Shown here one piece after another: positions 1 through 5,607 of a stretch of DNA of 5,780 bases. The stretch covers positions 1 to 5,780 of the forward strand of contig JAFLJZ010000007.1 in the NCBI GenBank assembly GCA_022712775.1, written 5' to 3'. Each line of letters begins with the position of its first letter. Position 1 is the stretch's first letter. The position numbers and the translations under genes are program-made. The notes under the pieces are model-generated. The model made no database searches, was not told the DNA's origin, and was given only the letters and a program-made list of their open reading frames with translations. The DNA is from Sulfurimonas sp. GTDB lineage: Bacteria > Campylobacterota > Campylobacteria > Campylobacterales > Sulfurimonadaceae.

Positions 1-142
1 TAAGGCTCTTGTAGAATTTGATCCAGCGATTAAAGCAATCCTCAAACCTGAAGGTATGATGACTCGTGATTCACGTGTTGTTGAACGTAAGAAACCAGGT
101 AAGCGTAAAGCTCGTCGTTCTCGTCAGTTCTCAAAACGTTAG
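1..142 (+). CDS. rpsI: 30S ribosomal protein S9, C-terminal end (partial)
   Basis: Frame 2 encodes the last 46 residues of ribosomal protein S9 and ends at TAG 140-142; the 5' part lies outside the window. The tail carries the family's hallmark run: [14 protein letters not shown] at 59-100, then an Arg/Lys-rich stretch and the terminal QFSKR. In S9 this basic tail threads into the small-subunit P site, and the final Ser-Lys-Arg contacts the anticodon loop of the P-site tRNA (known for the family). All three terminal residues are intact here. Codon use differs from the neighbours: arginine is almost always CGT, as expected of a highly expressed gene, whereas downstream genes use AGA more. rpsI normally follows rplM, and the terminator just downstream shows that it ends its operon here. 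Confidence 0.97.
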   Translation, partial: KALVEFDPAIKAILKPEGMMTRDSRVVERKKPGKRKARRSRQFSKR

Positions 143-162
143 TATTACGTTTTATCGAACTT

Positions 163-197
163 TTTTAGCAAGGCATTTTGTCTTGCTAAAATCTTTT
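163..197 (+). terminator. Intrinsic terminator of the rpsI operon
   Basis: A perfect 10-bp stem, TTTTAGCAAG (163-172) and CTTGCTAAAA (182-191), encloses a 9-nt loop and is followed by TCTTTT (192-197). It begins 20 nt after the rpsI stop codon. The run following the stem on the opposite strand is poorer in T, so it most likely works for rightward transcription only. Confidence 0.9.
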
Positions 198-244
198 ATA
201 CTCTTTTCACTTTAAAAACAATCACTTCCTAACAAACTTTTCTA

Positions 245-250
245 TATAAT
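245..250 (+). promoter_or_regulatory. Predicted -10 box of the DUF945/binding-protein operon
   Basis: An exact TATAAT lies 47 nt past the rpsI terminator and 25 nt before the chosen ATG at 276. No TTGACA-like -35 box is visible 16-18 nt upstream, which is normal for sigma-70 promoters in Campylobacterota. The predicted transcript would start near 257, leaving a leader of about 19 nt that carries the ribosome binding site. The box overlaps the alternative upstream ATG at 249, which argues against that start. Confidence 0.6.
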
Positions 251-265
251 GTCCCTATTAATTTT

Positions 266-270
266 AGGAA
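266..270 (+). promoter_or_regulatory. Ribosome binding site that fixes the start at 276
   Basis: AGGAA ends 5 nt before ATG 276, an ideal distance. The upstream in-frame ATG at 249 has no purine-rich site before it. This sets the start of the DUF945-like gene at 276. Confidence 0.8.
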
Positions 271-275
271 ACTCA

Positions 276-1658
276 ATGAATCGTAAAAAAATCATCATTA
301 TCCTCTTTGTTATAGTTAGTCTTATAGCTCTTATCCCGATAGTTGGCAACTCACTTGTAAAAGATGCACTTGATAAAAAGTTAGATAACTTAGAATCACA
401 GGGTATAAACATACTTAAGAATGAAGAAGATATTAGTTATTTAGAAACATCAAGACATTATGAGTTTGTAGTTTCAGATACACAAAAATTTTTAGAATAT
501 TTGCAAAAGTATTCAAGAGAGCAACTTCCTCCTTATACAAATGCTCTTGTTGGTGGAACTATAGTAGGTATGGATTTACAGTATTCAAATATTCCTTTTT
601 CTAAGGCAGTTAGCGTAGATATTTACCCTTTATCTCTCAGTGATGAAGTGATGATTGAATTAAAAGAAAATGATGAAAAATTTGCTGAGTATATTAAATA
701 TTTTTTATTTAAAAAAGGGCTTTTATATCATATAGATTATAATATCGTGACACAATATTTTGACGGTTATATAAAAGATGTGCATGAGAACTATACGCTT
801 GAAAACAATGCAAAAGTTATTGTAGAAATTATAAATACAAAGTTCAAAGGAAATGGTGACTTAATTGCTCCAGCATCCCTACAAGCACAAACAGATTCTA
901 TAGTTATAAAGTTTACGAACCCTAATGAAGAGATGTCTATAAACTTACAAAATTTTAGCTCAACATCAAACTTTGAAAATCAAGGAACGTATCTTTTATC
1001 TGCAGCACTTGATTCACTTCAAATAAACCTCAAAGCTCCTGCAAGTAAAAAAGAGACTATAAACATTTCTAAACTTTACATTAATGCATCGTCTAATACG
1101 CAAGGTGAAAAAGCAGAGTTAAATACAAAAGTATCCTTTGATACTATGCAGGTTAGATTAAAAAACTTGGATTTAAATACTTCAAACATTAATTATGATG
1201 TAGCAATCTCACAAATAGATAAAACATCTTTACAAAAACTTAGACATCTCGCTTCAAAAGCAAAGTCTTCAAATAACACCGACATAAAGCGACAACTTAA
1301 GCAAACAATGATTCAATTACTCTCAAAGGGTGTAAAACTAGATATAGTTGACCTTTCGATAGAAAATATTAATCTAAATAACAAAGACTTAGATGGATTT
1401 AAAATTAAAACAGAAATTATTCTCAAAGAAGATAGTGCGCTCGCAGGTAAAATGATGTTCTCACCTTTACTGATTTTGACAAATGTAAATTTTGATTTTA
1501 AATCAGTAAGTTCGAAAAAAATTATTAATGAGATTAGTGCTTCTTTACCGATTCCAATCTCTTTAGTCGATTATGCAAAAACAAAAGGCGATGATGTGAT
1601 TTTTGATGCAACATATAAACAAAATAGTTTAAAAATTAATGGGAAATCTTTACTTTAG
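276..1658 (+). CDS. DUF945/YdgA-like membrane-anchored envelope protein
   Basis: This is a 460-residue protein of unknown biochemical function. Residues 1-5 (MNRKK) are basic, and residues 6-23 form one uninterrupted hydrophobic helix. The rest is hydrophilic, so the visible topology is an uncleaved N-terminal anchor with a large periplasmic domain. The C-terminal half has repeated short beta-prone stretches. It also has a charged, probably helical segment at about 317-350, followed by the LDIVDLSIENINLNN region, which resembles the C-terminal part of YdgA/DUF945 proteins (usually 450-510 aa, so the length fits). Assignment is from recalled pattern only. The start at 276 is preferred over ATG 249 because AGGAA lies 5 nt upstream of it and 249 sits inside the predicted -10 box. 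The gene stops 1 nt before the ATG of the substrate-binding protein gene, so the two are almost certainly co-transcribed and probably translationally coupled. An AsmA-like transport or scaffolding protein is an alternative. Confidence 0.7.
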   Translation: MNRKKIIIILFVIVSLIALIPIVGNSLVKDALDKKLDNLESQGINILKNEEDISYLETSRHYEFVVSDTQKFLEYLQKYSREQLPPYTNALVGGTIVGMDLQYSNIPFSKAVSVDIYPLSLSDEVMIELKENDEKFAEYIKYFLFKKGLLYHIDYNIVTQYFDGYIKDVHENYTLENNAKVIVEIINTKFKGNGDLIAPASLQAQTDSIVIKFTNPNEEMSINLQNFSSTSNFENQGTYLLSAALDSLQINLKAPASKKETINISKLYINASSNTQGEKAELNTKVSFDTMQVRLKNLDLNTSNINYDVAISQIDKTSLQKLRHLASKAKSSNNTDIKRQLKQTMIQLLSKGVKLDIVDLSIENINLNNKDLDGFKIKTEIILKEDSALAGKMMFSPLLILTNVNFDFKSVSSKKIINEISASLPIPISLVDYAKTKGDDVIFDATYKQNSLKINGKSLL

Positions 1659-1659
1659 T

Positions 1660-3171
1660 ATGATGAAGACATTTTTATTATTTTTATTATTTTTTATCTT
1701 AGAAACACAAGCGAGCACCTTGCATCTTGCTACATCTGCAAATCCTTCACGGCTCAACCCTCTTTTAGCAACCGATTCAAGTTCATCAGAGATAGCAGGA
1801 TTCATTTTTAATGGATTAGTAAAGTACGATAAAGATAGTTCTACAATTATTGGGGATTTAGCAGATAAGTTTTATTATGAAGATGATATGACCTTGATTT
1901 TTGAACTTAAAAAAAATGTTTTATGGCATGACGGAGAAAGTTTCAGTGCAAAAGATGTACTTTTTACATACCAAACTTTAATCTCTCCAAAAATTTCTTC
2001 TCCTTATAGTGCGAATTTTCGTTTTGTAAAAGAAGTACAAATTATAAATCCTTATAAAATAAGAGTAGTGTATAAAAAACCATATTTTAAAGCACTTGAA
2101 ACATGGATGATGGGAATCATACCCCAACATATTTTAGCATCAGATAAAAACTTGATGAGTTCAAAATTTAATACTGCTCCCATAGGAACAGGCGCATATA
2201 AATTACATACGCTTGAGCATTCCAAAAATATTATTTTATCTGCTAATGAAGATTACTTTATGGGTAAACCTCGTATTGATAGAATCTCATTTCATGTTAT
2301 TGCTGATCCTGTAACTCGATTTTTGATGTTAAAGTCACAATCTCTTGATATTGGAAATATTGAACCAATGCAATACGAAAGACAGCTAGATGATGATTTT
2401 TTTAATAATTTTAATATATATGAGGAGATAAGTCACTCCTACACCTATCTCGGCTTTAATCTACGAAGAGAAAAGTTCAAAAACCCAAAGGTACGAGAAG
2501 CCTTGTCTCTAGCGATAGATAGAGAAGAACTTGTAGAAATATTGTTTTTTAAACATGCAAAAGTCTGCACTGGACCTTTTTTACCAGCAACATCAGCTTT
2601 TAATCCAGAGGTAAAAGCACCAGTACAGGATATACAAAAGGCAAAACAACTGCTAAAAGAAGCAGGGTATGATGAAAACAATCCTTTTACATTTGAAATA
2701 GTAACCTCAAATTCAAGTAGTATACGCCCTTATGCTGCACAGATACTACAGCATCAGTTGAAAAAAGTAGGTGTAGTAGTGGAGTTACGAGTGATGGAGT
2801 GGCAGGCATTTTTAAATATGGTTGTTTTCCCTCATAAGTTTGATTCTGTACTTTTAGGTTGGGGATTATCTTCTACTCCAGACCCATACCTTTTTTGGCA
2901 TACTGATTCTGATAAGAAAGGTGGTTTTAATCTTGTAGGGTATAATAATCCTCTCATGGATAAAATGATAGATGAATCACAAAGTATGATTGACAGAAAA
3001 AAGTTATCAAAATTATGGAAAAAAATGTTTAAAATCATTACGGATGATAACCCTTATCTCTTTTTATATATTCCAAACTCTATTACGACAGTTGATAAAG
3101 GGATAAAAAATATTGAACCAAGCTTAAGTGGGATTTGGCATAACCATATCCAATGGGAAAAAGTTAAATAA
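1660..3171 (+). CDS. Periplasmic substrate-binding protein, ABC transporter family 5 (peptide/nickel type)
   Basis: This 503-residue exported solute-binding protein belongs to the SBP_bac_5 (DppA/OppA/NikA) family. Residues 1-18 are a signal peptide: MMK, a Leu/Phe-rich core, then ETQA with cleavage likely before Ser19. There is no lipobox cysteine, so it should be soluble in the periplasm. Family landmarks occur in order: the N-terminal 'NPLLATDSSSSEIAGFIF' segment, 'VLWHDGESFSAKDVLFTY' near residues 85-105, 'PIGTGAYKL' near 175-182, 'NPKVREALSLAIDREELV' near 275-290, and 'AKQLLKEAGYD' near 330. Length is typical (500-540 aa). An in-frame ATG at 1639 lies inside the preceding gene, has no ribosome binding site, and would place a hydrophilic stretch before the signal peptide. 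ATG 1660 or 1663 is better, read by coupling from the stop at 1656-1658. The ligand (oligopeptide, nickel chelate or other) cannot be told from sequence. No permease or ATPase gene is next to it, so it must use distant partners or act alone. Confidence 0.9.
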   Translation: MMKTFLLFLLFFILETQASTLHLATSANPSRLNPLLATDSSSSEIAGFIFNGLVKYDKDSSTIIGDLADKFYYEDDMTLIFELKKNVLWHDGESFSAKDVLFTYQTLISPKISSPYSANFRFVKEVQIINPYKIRVVYKKPYFKALETWMMGIIPQHILASDKNLMSSKFNTAPIGTGAYKLHTLEHSKNIILSANEDYFMGKPRIDRISFHVIADPVTRFLMLKSQSLDIGNIEPMQYERQLDDDFFNNFNIYEEISHSYTYLGFNLRREKFKNPKVREALSLAIDREELVEILFFKHAKVCTGPFLPATSAFNPEVKAPVQDIQKAKQLLKEAGYDENNPFTFEIVTSNSSSIRPYAAQILQHQLKKVGVVVELRVMEWQAFLNMVVFPHKFDSVLLGWGLSSTPDPYLFWHTDSDKKGGFNLVGYNNPLMDKMIDESQSMIDRKKLSKLWKKMFKIITDDNPYLFLYIPNSITTVDKGIKNIEPSLSGIWHNHIQWEKVK

Positions 3172-3179
3172 ATAGTTAA

Positions 3180-4208
3180 TTATCTTTTTCCAAATCTACC
3201 AAAATAAAAGTCTAGATTTACTAGCAGGCTATAATTTGCTTTGTAGTCGTGTTGTCTATGAAAGTTTACACTAGGACGCACCTCATAGTAAAACCATTTC
3301 TTCCACACGTTTTGACGCCAATTTGCGGAAGTGACATAGTTGTTAATTCCACCATAGGTACTAGATTGGGTCTCGGGAATAGTGTCGAGTGTATATCTAT
3401 ATTTTGTGTTTCCTAAGAAACTTTGTGAGAAGTTAAGACCTGTTTTTGCATTAATAGTTTTGAAGTAAGTTAAACCAAGACCATAATTCATCCCATCGAG
3501 ACGTGATTGTGTTCCCCTTTGGAGTTCAACCCTGAAAAGTGAACGCTCATCTAAACTTTTGTCAAAGTAGATATTTGTATCTTCAGAAAACTCGTTTTTT
3601 ATAGAATACCTAAGTGATTGTGTAGGCTCAATTTTCCAACCAGCTGTTTGGAAAATCTTGTTGTATCTTGCTTGTATGTAGGGGCTTGAATTTCTAAATC
3701 CAAGTGTATAGCGTGATTTTATACCGTATTTTTTAGGGTTTAAATAATGTACCCCTACTGCTGGTGCACTTGGCTCATCGGTATTTTGTGTTGTCATTGG
3801 GTTTTGCTCATCTTCACCAAAACTATCAATGAAAAGTCTAAGGCTTTTTCTTGTTCTACTAAGAGGTACTTGTGCTCTTACTCTTACTTTTTGATCATCT
3901 ACACCTTTAGACTGGGCAAAGCCACTAGCACGCACTCTGATAAAGGCATTATCTGTTTCTTCTAAAAATTTTCTATTTTGAAAAAATGAATCAACAGAGG
4001 TATCATCTATATAGATTTGCTTCTCTGCATCATCTTCAGCTAAAAAGTTAATACCATCATCTATTGAATCTGAAAGGTCAACAACCATTTCTGAAATTCC
4101 TTCATGTACTGAATCAAGATAACTAAGTTCTTCTTGCTCTGCTACATTGTACTGCGCATGAAGAGATAAACTTGTGACAAATATAAGTAAAATTAATTTT
4201 ATAAGCAC
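3180..4208 (-). CDS. Exported protein of unknown function, probable outer-membrane beta-barrel
   Basis: I do not recognise this 342-residue protein as a named family. It opens with a clear signal peptide (MLIKLILLIFVTSLSLHA, cleavage before Gln19). Next comes an acidic segment, about residues 20-75, rich in Asp, Glu and Ser. The remaining roughly 260 residues are in alternating polar/aromatic style with many Tyr, Phe, Arg and Asn, and stretches such as 'RYTLGFRNSSPYIQARYNKIF', 'MNYGLGLTYFKT' and 'YSLLVNLDFYFGRF' that read as amphipathic strands. The final strand ends with aromatic residues three residues before the C-terminus (GRFGKR), close to but not exactly the terminal-Phe signal of outer-membrane barrels. 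The start is GTG at 4208, supported by AAAGGA 6 nt upstream. The gene converges on the substrate-binding protein gene with 8 bp between the stops. Outer-membrane location is inferred; a periplasmic beta-rich protein is the alternative. Confidence 0.75.
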   Translation of the reverse strand: MLIKLILLIFVTSLSLHAQYNVAEQEELSYLDSVHEGISEMVVDLSDSIDDGINFLAEDDAEKQIYIDDTSVDSFFQNRKFLEETDNAFIRVRASGFAQSKGVDDQKVRVRAQVPLSRTRKSLRLFIDSFGEDEQNPMTTQNTDEPSAPAVGVHYLNPKKYGIKSRYTLGFRNSSPYIQARYNKIFQTAGWKIEPTQSLRYSIKNEFSEDTNIYFDKSLDERSLFRVELQRGTQSRLDGMNYGLGLTYFKTINAKTGLNFSQSFLGNTKYRYTLDTIPETQSSTYGGINNYVTSANWRQNVWKKWFYYEVRPSVNFHRQHDYKANYSLLVNLDFYFGRFGKR

Positions 4209-4214
4209 TATAAT

Positions 4215-4220
4215 TCCTTT
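4215..4220 (-). promoter_or_regulatory. Ribosome binding site that supports the GTG start at 4208
   Basis: On the minus strand AAAGGA lies 6 nt before GTG 4208-4206. The signal peptide follows directly from this codon, so the non-ATG start is well supported. Confidence 0.8.
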
Positions 4221-4227
4221 ATAAAGT

Positions 4228-4233
4228 ATTCTA
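4228..4233 (-). promoter_or_regulatory. Predicted -10 box of the outer-membrane protein gene
   Basis: TAGAAT on the minus strand is preceded by TGT, giving an extended -10 (TGnTAGAAT). It lies 19 nt before the GTG start, implying a very short leader of about 12 nt that still includes the ribosome binding site. No -35 box is evident. Confidence 0.5.
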
Positions 4234-4259
4234 ACATAAATTTATTCATATAAGATGGA

Positions 4260-4265
4260 TATAAT
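4260..4265 (+). promoter_or_regulatory. Predicted -10 box of the HAD phosphatase gene
   Basis: An exact TATAAT lies 22 nt before ATG 4288. It is divergent from the TAGAAT at 4228-4233, with the two boxes 26 bp apart, so the promoters occupy largely the same DNA. No clear -35 is visible. Confidence 0.5.
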
Positions 4266-4287
4266 AAAATAAAAAGGCATAGAACGA

Positions 4288-4929
4288 ATGATTATCCTCT
4301 TTGATTTAGATGGGACTTTGATAGATTCAACATACGCAATTGTAAATACTTTTCATCACTCTTTTGATGTGCATAATTCTAAACATCCATCAGATGAACA
4401 AATCGAAGCACTTATAGGTTATCCCTTAGATGTTATGTATAAAGAATTGGGTGTTGATAAAGATGAAATCTGGAATTTTGTTGCTACATATAAAGAGCGT
4501 TATCGTAAAATATCTACACAACAAACTGAATTATTAGCATGTACAAAAGAAGCTGTCCTTTGTGCGAGTAAATTTGCTAGGCTTGGAATTGTAACAACTA
4601 AAACAGGGGAGTATTCCAAAGTTTTAATGGAACACTTTGGTTTGATGCAGTATTTTGAGGTACTTATAGGAAGAGAAAATGTCCATAACCCTAAACCTCA
4701 TGAGGAGCCAATTTTAAAGGCTTTAAGCATGATGAAACATATAAATGAAGATGTCTGGATGATAGGTGATACAAAGTTGGATTTACTAAGTGCAAAAAAT
4801 GCAAAGGTAAGTTCTATTGGTGTTTTAAGCGGTTATGATACAAAAGAAACCTTGCAAAAATATACAAAATTAATTTTTATGGATGCGCTTATAGCAGTAA
4901 AATATTTAGAGAACTATAAAGGCAAGTAA
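4288..4929 (+). CDS. HAD-superfamily phosphatase, phosphoglycolate phosphatase-like
   Basis: This 213-residue hydrolase has all four HAD motifs. Motif I is FDLDGT at residues 5-10 (nucleophile Asp6, acid/base Asp8). Motif II is IVTTK at 101-105 (Thr103). Motif III is Lys136 in NPKP. Motif IV is GDTKLD at 160-165 (Asp161, Asp165; Mg2+ binding). The helical C1 cap fills roughly residues 15-85. This architecture and length match the Gph/PpaX group (210-230 aa), cytoplasmic enzymes that remove phosphate from phosphoglycolate, pyrophosphate or similar small molecules. Motif II reads TTK where many Gph proteins have (T/S)NK, so substrate assignment is uncertain and I give no symbol. ATG 4288 follows AAAAGG at 10 nt, a rather long spacing, and directly begins the conserved beta strand, so no upstream extension is needed. 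It appears monocistronic: divergent from the preceding gene and separated from the next by 374 bp. Confidence 0.88.
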   Translation: MIILFDLDGTLIDSTYAIVNTFHHSFDVHNSKHPSDEQIEALIGYPLDVMYKELGVDKDEIWNFVATYKERYRKISTQQTELLACTKEAVLCASKFARLGIVTTKTGEYSKVLMEHFGLMQYFEVLIGRENVHNPKPHEEPILKALSMMKHINEDVWMIGDTKLDLLSAKNAKVSSIGVLSGYDTKETLQKYTKLIFMDALIAVKYLENYKGK

Positions 4930-4948
4930 CAGACAGATATTAGGGTAA

Positions 4949-4980
4949 AAGCAAATTTATTGCTTGATTTGTTTCTTTTT
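4949..4980 (+). terminator. Weak terminator-like hairpin after the phosphatase gene
   Basis: AAGCAA (4949-4954) and TTGCTT (4960-4965) form a 6-bp stem with a 5-nt loop. GATTTG and then TTTCTTTTT follow, with the best T run at 4972-4980. It starts 20 nt after the stop codon, a fitting place. The stem is short and the T run is displaced by 6 nt, so efficiency is doubtful. Confidence 0.45.
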
Positions 4981-5004
4981 GTAACATTATATTCGTATGA
5001 AGTA

Positions 5005-5033
5005 ATAGGCAATATTATTCTAATATTACCTAT
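5005..5033. repeat. Inverted repeat with 3-nt centre
   Basis: The arms 5005-5017 and 5021-5033 pair at 12 of 13 positions; the only mismatch is C5010 with A5028. The centre is TTC. The stem is AT-rich apart from two G-C pairs. No T run follows directly (GCTTTTATG), so it is a poor terminator. It may be an operator, an RNA stem, or a second part of the phosphatase 3' end. Confidence 0.6.
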
Positions 5034-5040
5034 GCTTTTA

Positions 5041-5068
5041 TGAACATAGCAGCCTTGTTCACATGGCT
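5041..5068. repeat. Two overlapping dyads (mutually exclusive hairpins)
   Basis: TGAACA (5041-5046) pairs with TGTTCA (5056-5061). The overlapping 18-bp stretch 5051-5068, AGCCTTGTTCACATGGCT, is itself a near-palindrome with 7 of 9 positions symmetric. The bases 5056-5061 are used by both, so as RNA only one can form at a time. As DNA, the second dyad has the form of a dimeric repressor site. No known family consensus is recognised. Confidence 0.45.
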
Positions 5069-5192
5069 TCAAGCAATAGTTATAGTTCTTCATTCACTTG
5101 TAACAATAAAATTATTAAAGAAAAGTAAAAGGTTTTTTCAGTAAAATTCACTTTGAAAACATATAAGTGTAGCTGATAAGAATTTTTAATTA

Positions 5193-5213
5193 AAATTATA
5201 AATTATAAATTAA
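5193..5213. repeat. Three tandem copies of an AT-only 7-mer
   Basis: AAATTAT (5193-5199), AAATTAT (5200-5206) and AAATTAA (5207-5213) lie head to tail. They end 11 bp before the TATAAT box, covering where a -35 element would lie. They may act as periodic AT-rich or UP-like promoter DNA. Confidence 0.6.
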
Positions 5214-5224
5214 GATTTTGTATG

Positions 5225-5230
5225 TATAAT
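5225..5230 (+). promoter_or_regulatory. Predicted -10 box of the oxidoreductase operon
   Basis: An exact TATAAT preceded by TATG and followed by a T run. There is no -35 box; the upstream DNA is the AT 7-mer repeat. The start of transcription would fall near 5237, giving a leader of about 67 nt that contains the 19-bp palindrome and the ribosome binding site. Confidence 0.55.
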
Positions 5231-5252
5231 TTTTTTATGCTACATTGCTAAT

Positions 5253-5271
5253 TATTAGGCTAAGCCTAATA
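5253..5271. promoter_or_regulatory. Perfect 19-bp palindrome in the operon leader (operator or 5' hairpin)
   Basis: TATTAGGCTAAGCCTAATA has two perfect 9-bp arms around A5262. It lies about 23-41 bp downstream of the predicted -10 box and ends 22 nt before the GGGAG ribosome binding site. No T run follows, so it is not a terminator. Position and symmetry fit a repressor operator; a stabilising 5' mRNA stem is the alternative, though the 1-nt centre would have to open to form a loop. Confidence 0.6.
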
Positions 5272-5303
5272 TCAAAATGTTTAAGTAATCATAGGGAGTA
5301 ACA

Positions 5304-5549
5304 ATGTATTATATAGCGAAAGTTGACGCAAACATGTGTGCTGAATATAAATGTAACACATGTACATTATATTGTCCAGAAGCAAATACGCTTATGTTCG
5401 ATAAAGAAAGAAACACATCTTATGTAGTAACAGATAGATGTAAAGGGTGTGAACTATGTGTGTATGTATGTAGTGATATGCTTGGTAGAGATTGTGTTAC
5501 GATGTTAACACCTCACGAGTTATTAGAAGAAGAAAAACAAGCAAAATAA
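5304..5549 (+). CDS. Two-[4Fe-4S] ferredoxin-like subunit of a 2-oxoacid:ferredoxin oxidoreductase
   Basis: This 81-residue protein is built around nine cysteines. The first set is C12-x4-C17-x2-C20-x3-C24-Pro; the second is C46-x2-C49-x2-C52-x3-C56. By the bacterial ferredoxin rule, C12, C17, C20 and C56 would bind one [4Fe-4S] cluster and C46, C49, C52 and C24 the other. C64 is extra, the C12-C17 spacing is longer than the usual x2, and no proline follows C56. The sequence style (MYYIAKVDANMCAEYKCNTC, then DRCKGCELCVYVCSDMLGRDC) matches the delta subunits (PorD/ForD) recalled from Hydrogenobacter and Campylobacterota. These pass electrons between ferredoxin and the thiamine-diphosphate catalytic subunits during reductive carboxylation of acetyl-CoA or succinyl-CoA in the reverse TCA cycle. 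GGGAG lies 5 nt before ATG 5304. The next gene starts 58 nt downstream on the same strand. Pyruvate versus 2-oxoglutarate specificity cannot be decided, so no symbol is given. Confidence 0.8.
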   Translation: MYYIAKVDANMCAEYKCNTCTLYCPEANTLMFDKERNTSYVVTDRCKGCELCVYVCSDMLGRDCVTMLTPHELLEEEKQAK

Positions 5550-5607
5550 TAGTAAATTTAGATTTAATATCAAATTACTATAGAAAATATATTTCATAGG
5601 AGAACTT

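Larger units (their letters stand above)
4930..5303. other. 374-bp non-coding region upstream of the oxidoreductase operon
   Basis: I see no convincing coding frame here on either strand. It holds, in order, a weak terminator-like hairpin (4949-4980), an AT-rich inverted repeat (5005-5033), two overlapping dyads (5041-5068), a featureless AT-rich stretch (about 5069-5190), a 7-bp tandem repeat (5193-5213), a TATAAT box (5225-5230), a perfect palindrome (5253-5271) and the GGGAG ribosome binding site at 5294-5298. The size and structure suggest a regulated promoter, possibly with a small RNA between 5000 and 5150. Confidence 0.6.

Noticed and set aside
249..275. Upstream ATG at 249 as the start of the DUF945-like gene
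   Set aside because: It overlaps an exact TATAAT box, has no ribosome binding site, and puts nine extra residues before the basic MNRKK anchor start.
1639..1659. Upstream ATG at 1639 as the start of the substrate-binding protein
   Set aside because: It lies within the preceding gene without a ribosome binding site and adds a non-signal stretch ahead of a normal signal peptide that begins at 1660 or 1663.
2445..3038. Two short open frames on the minus strand inside the substrate-binding protein gene (2445-2681 and 2832-3038)
   Set aside because: They are antisense shadows of a well-supported gene, with Ser/Phe/Cys-rich non-protein-like composition and no ribosome binding site noticed.
3747..3965. 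Plus-strand open frame inside the outer-membrane protein gene
   Set aside because: Low-complexity Cys/Tyr/Trp-rich translation, antisense to a gene with a clear signal peptide; no supporting start signals.
5265..5576. Ten-base direct repeat TAATATCAAA at 5267-5276 and 5565-5574, upstream of both operon genes
   Set aside because: In such AT-rich spacers a 10-base match can arise by chance, and its position relative to the two start codons differs (27 versus 33 nt).
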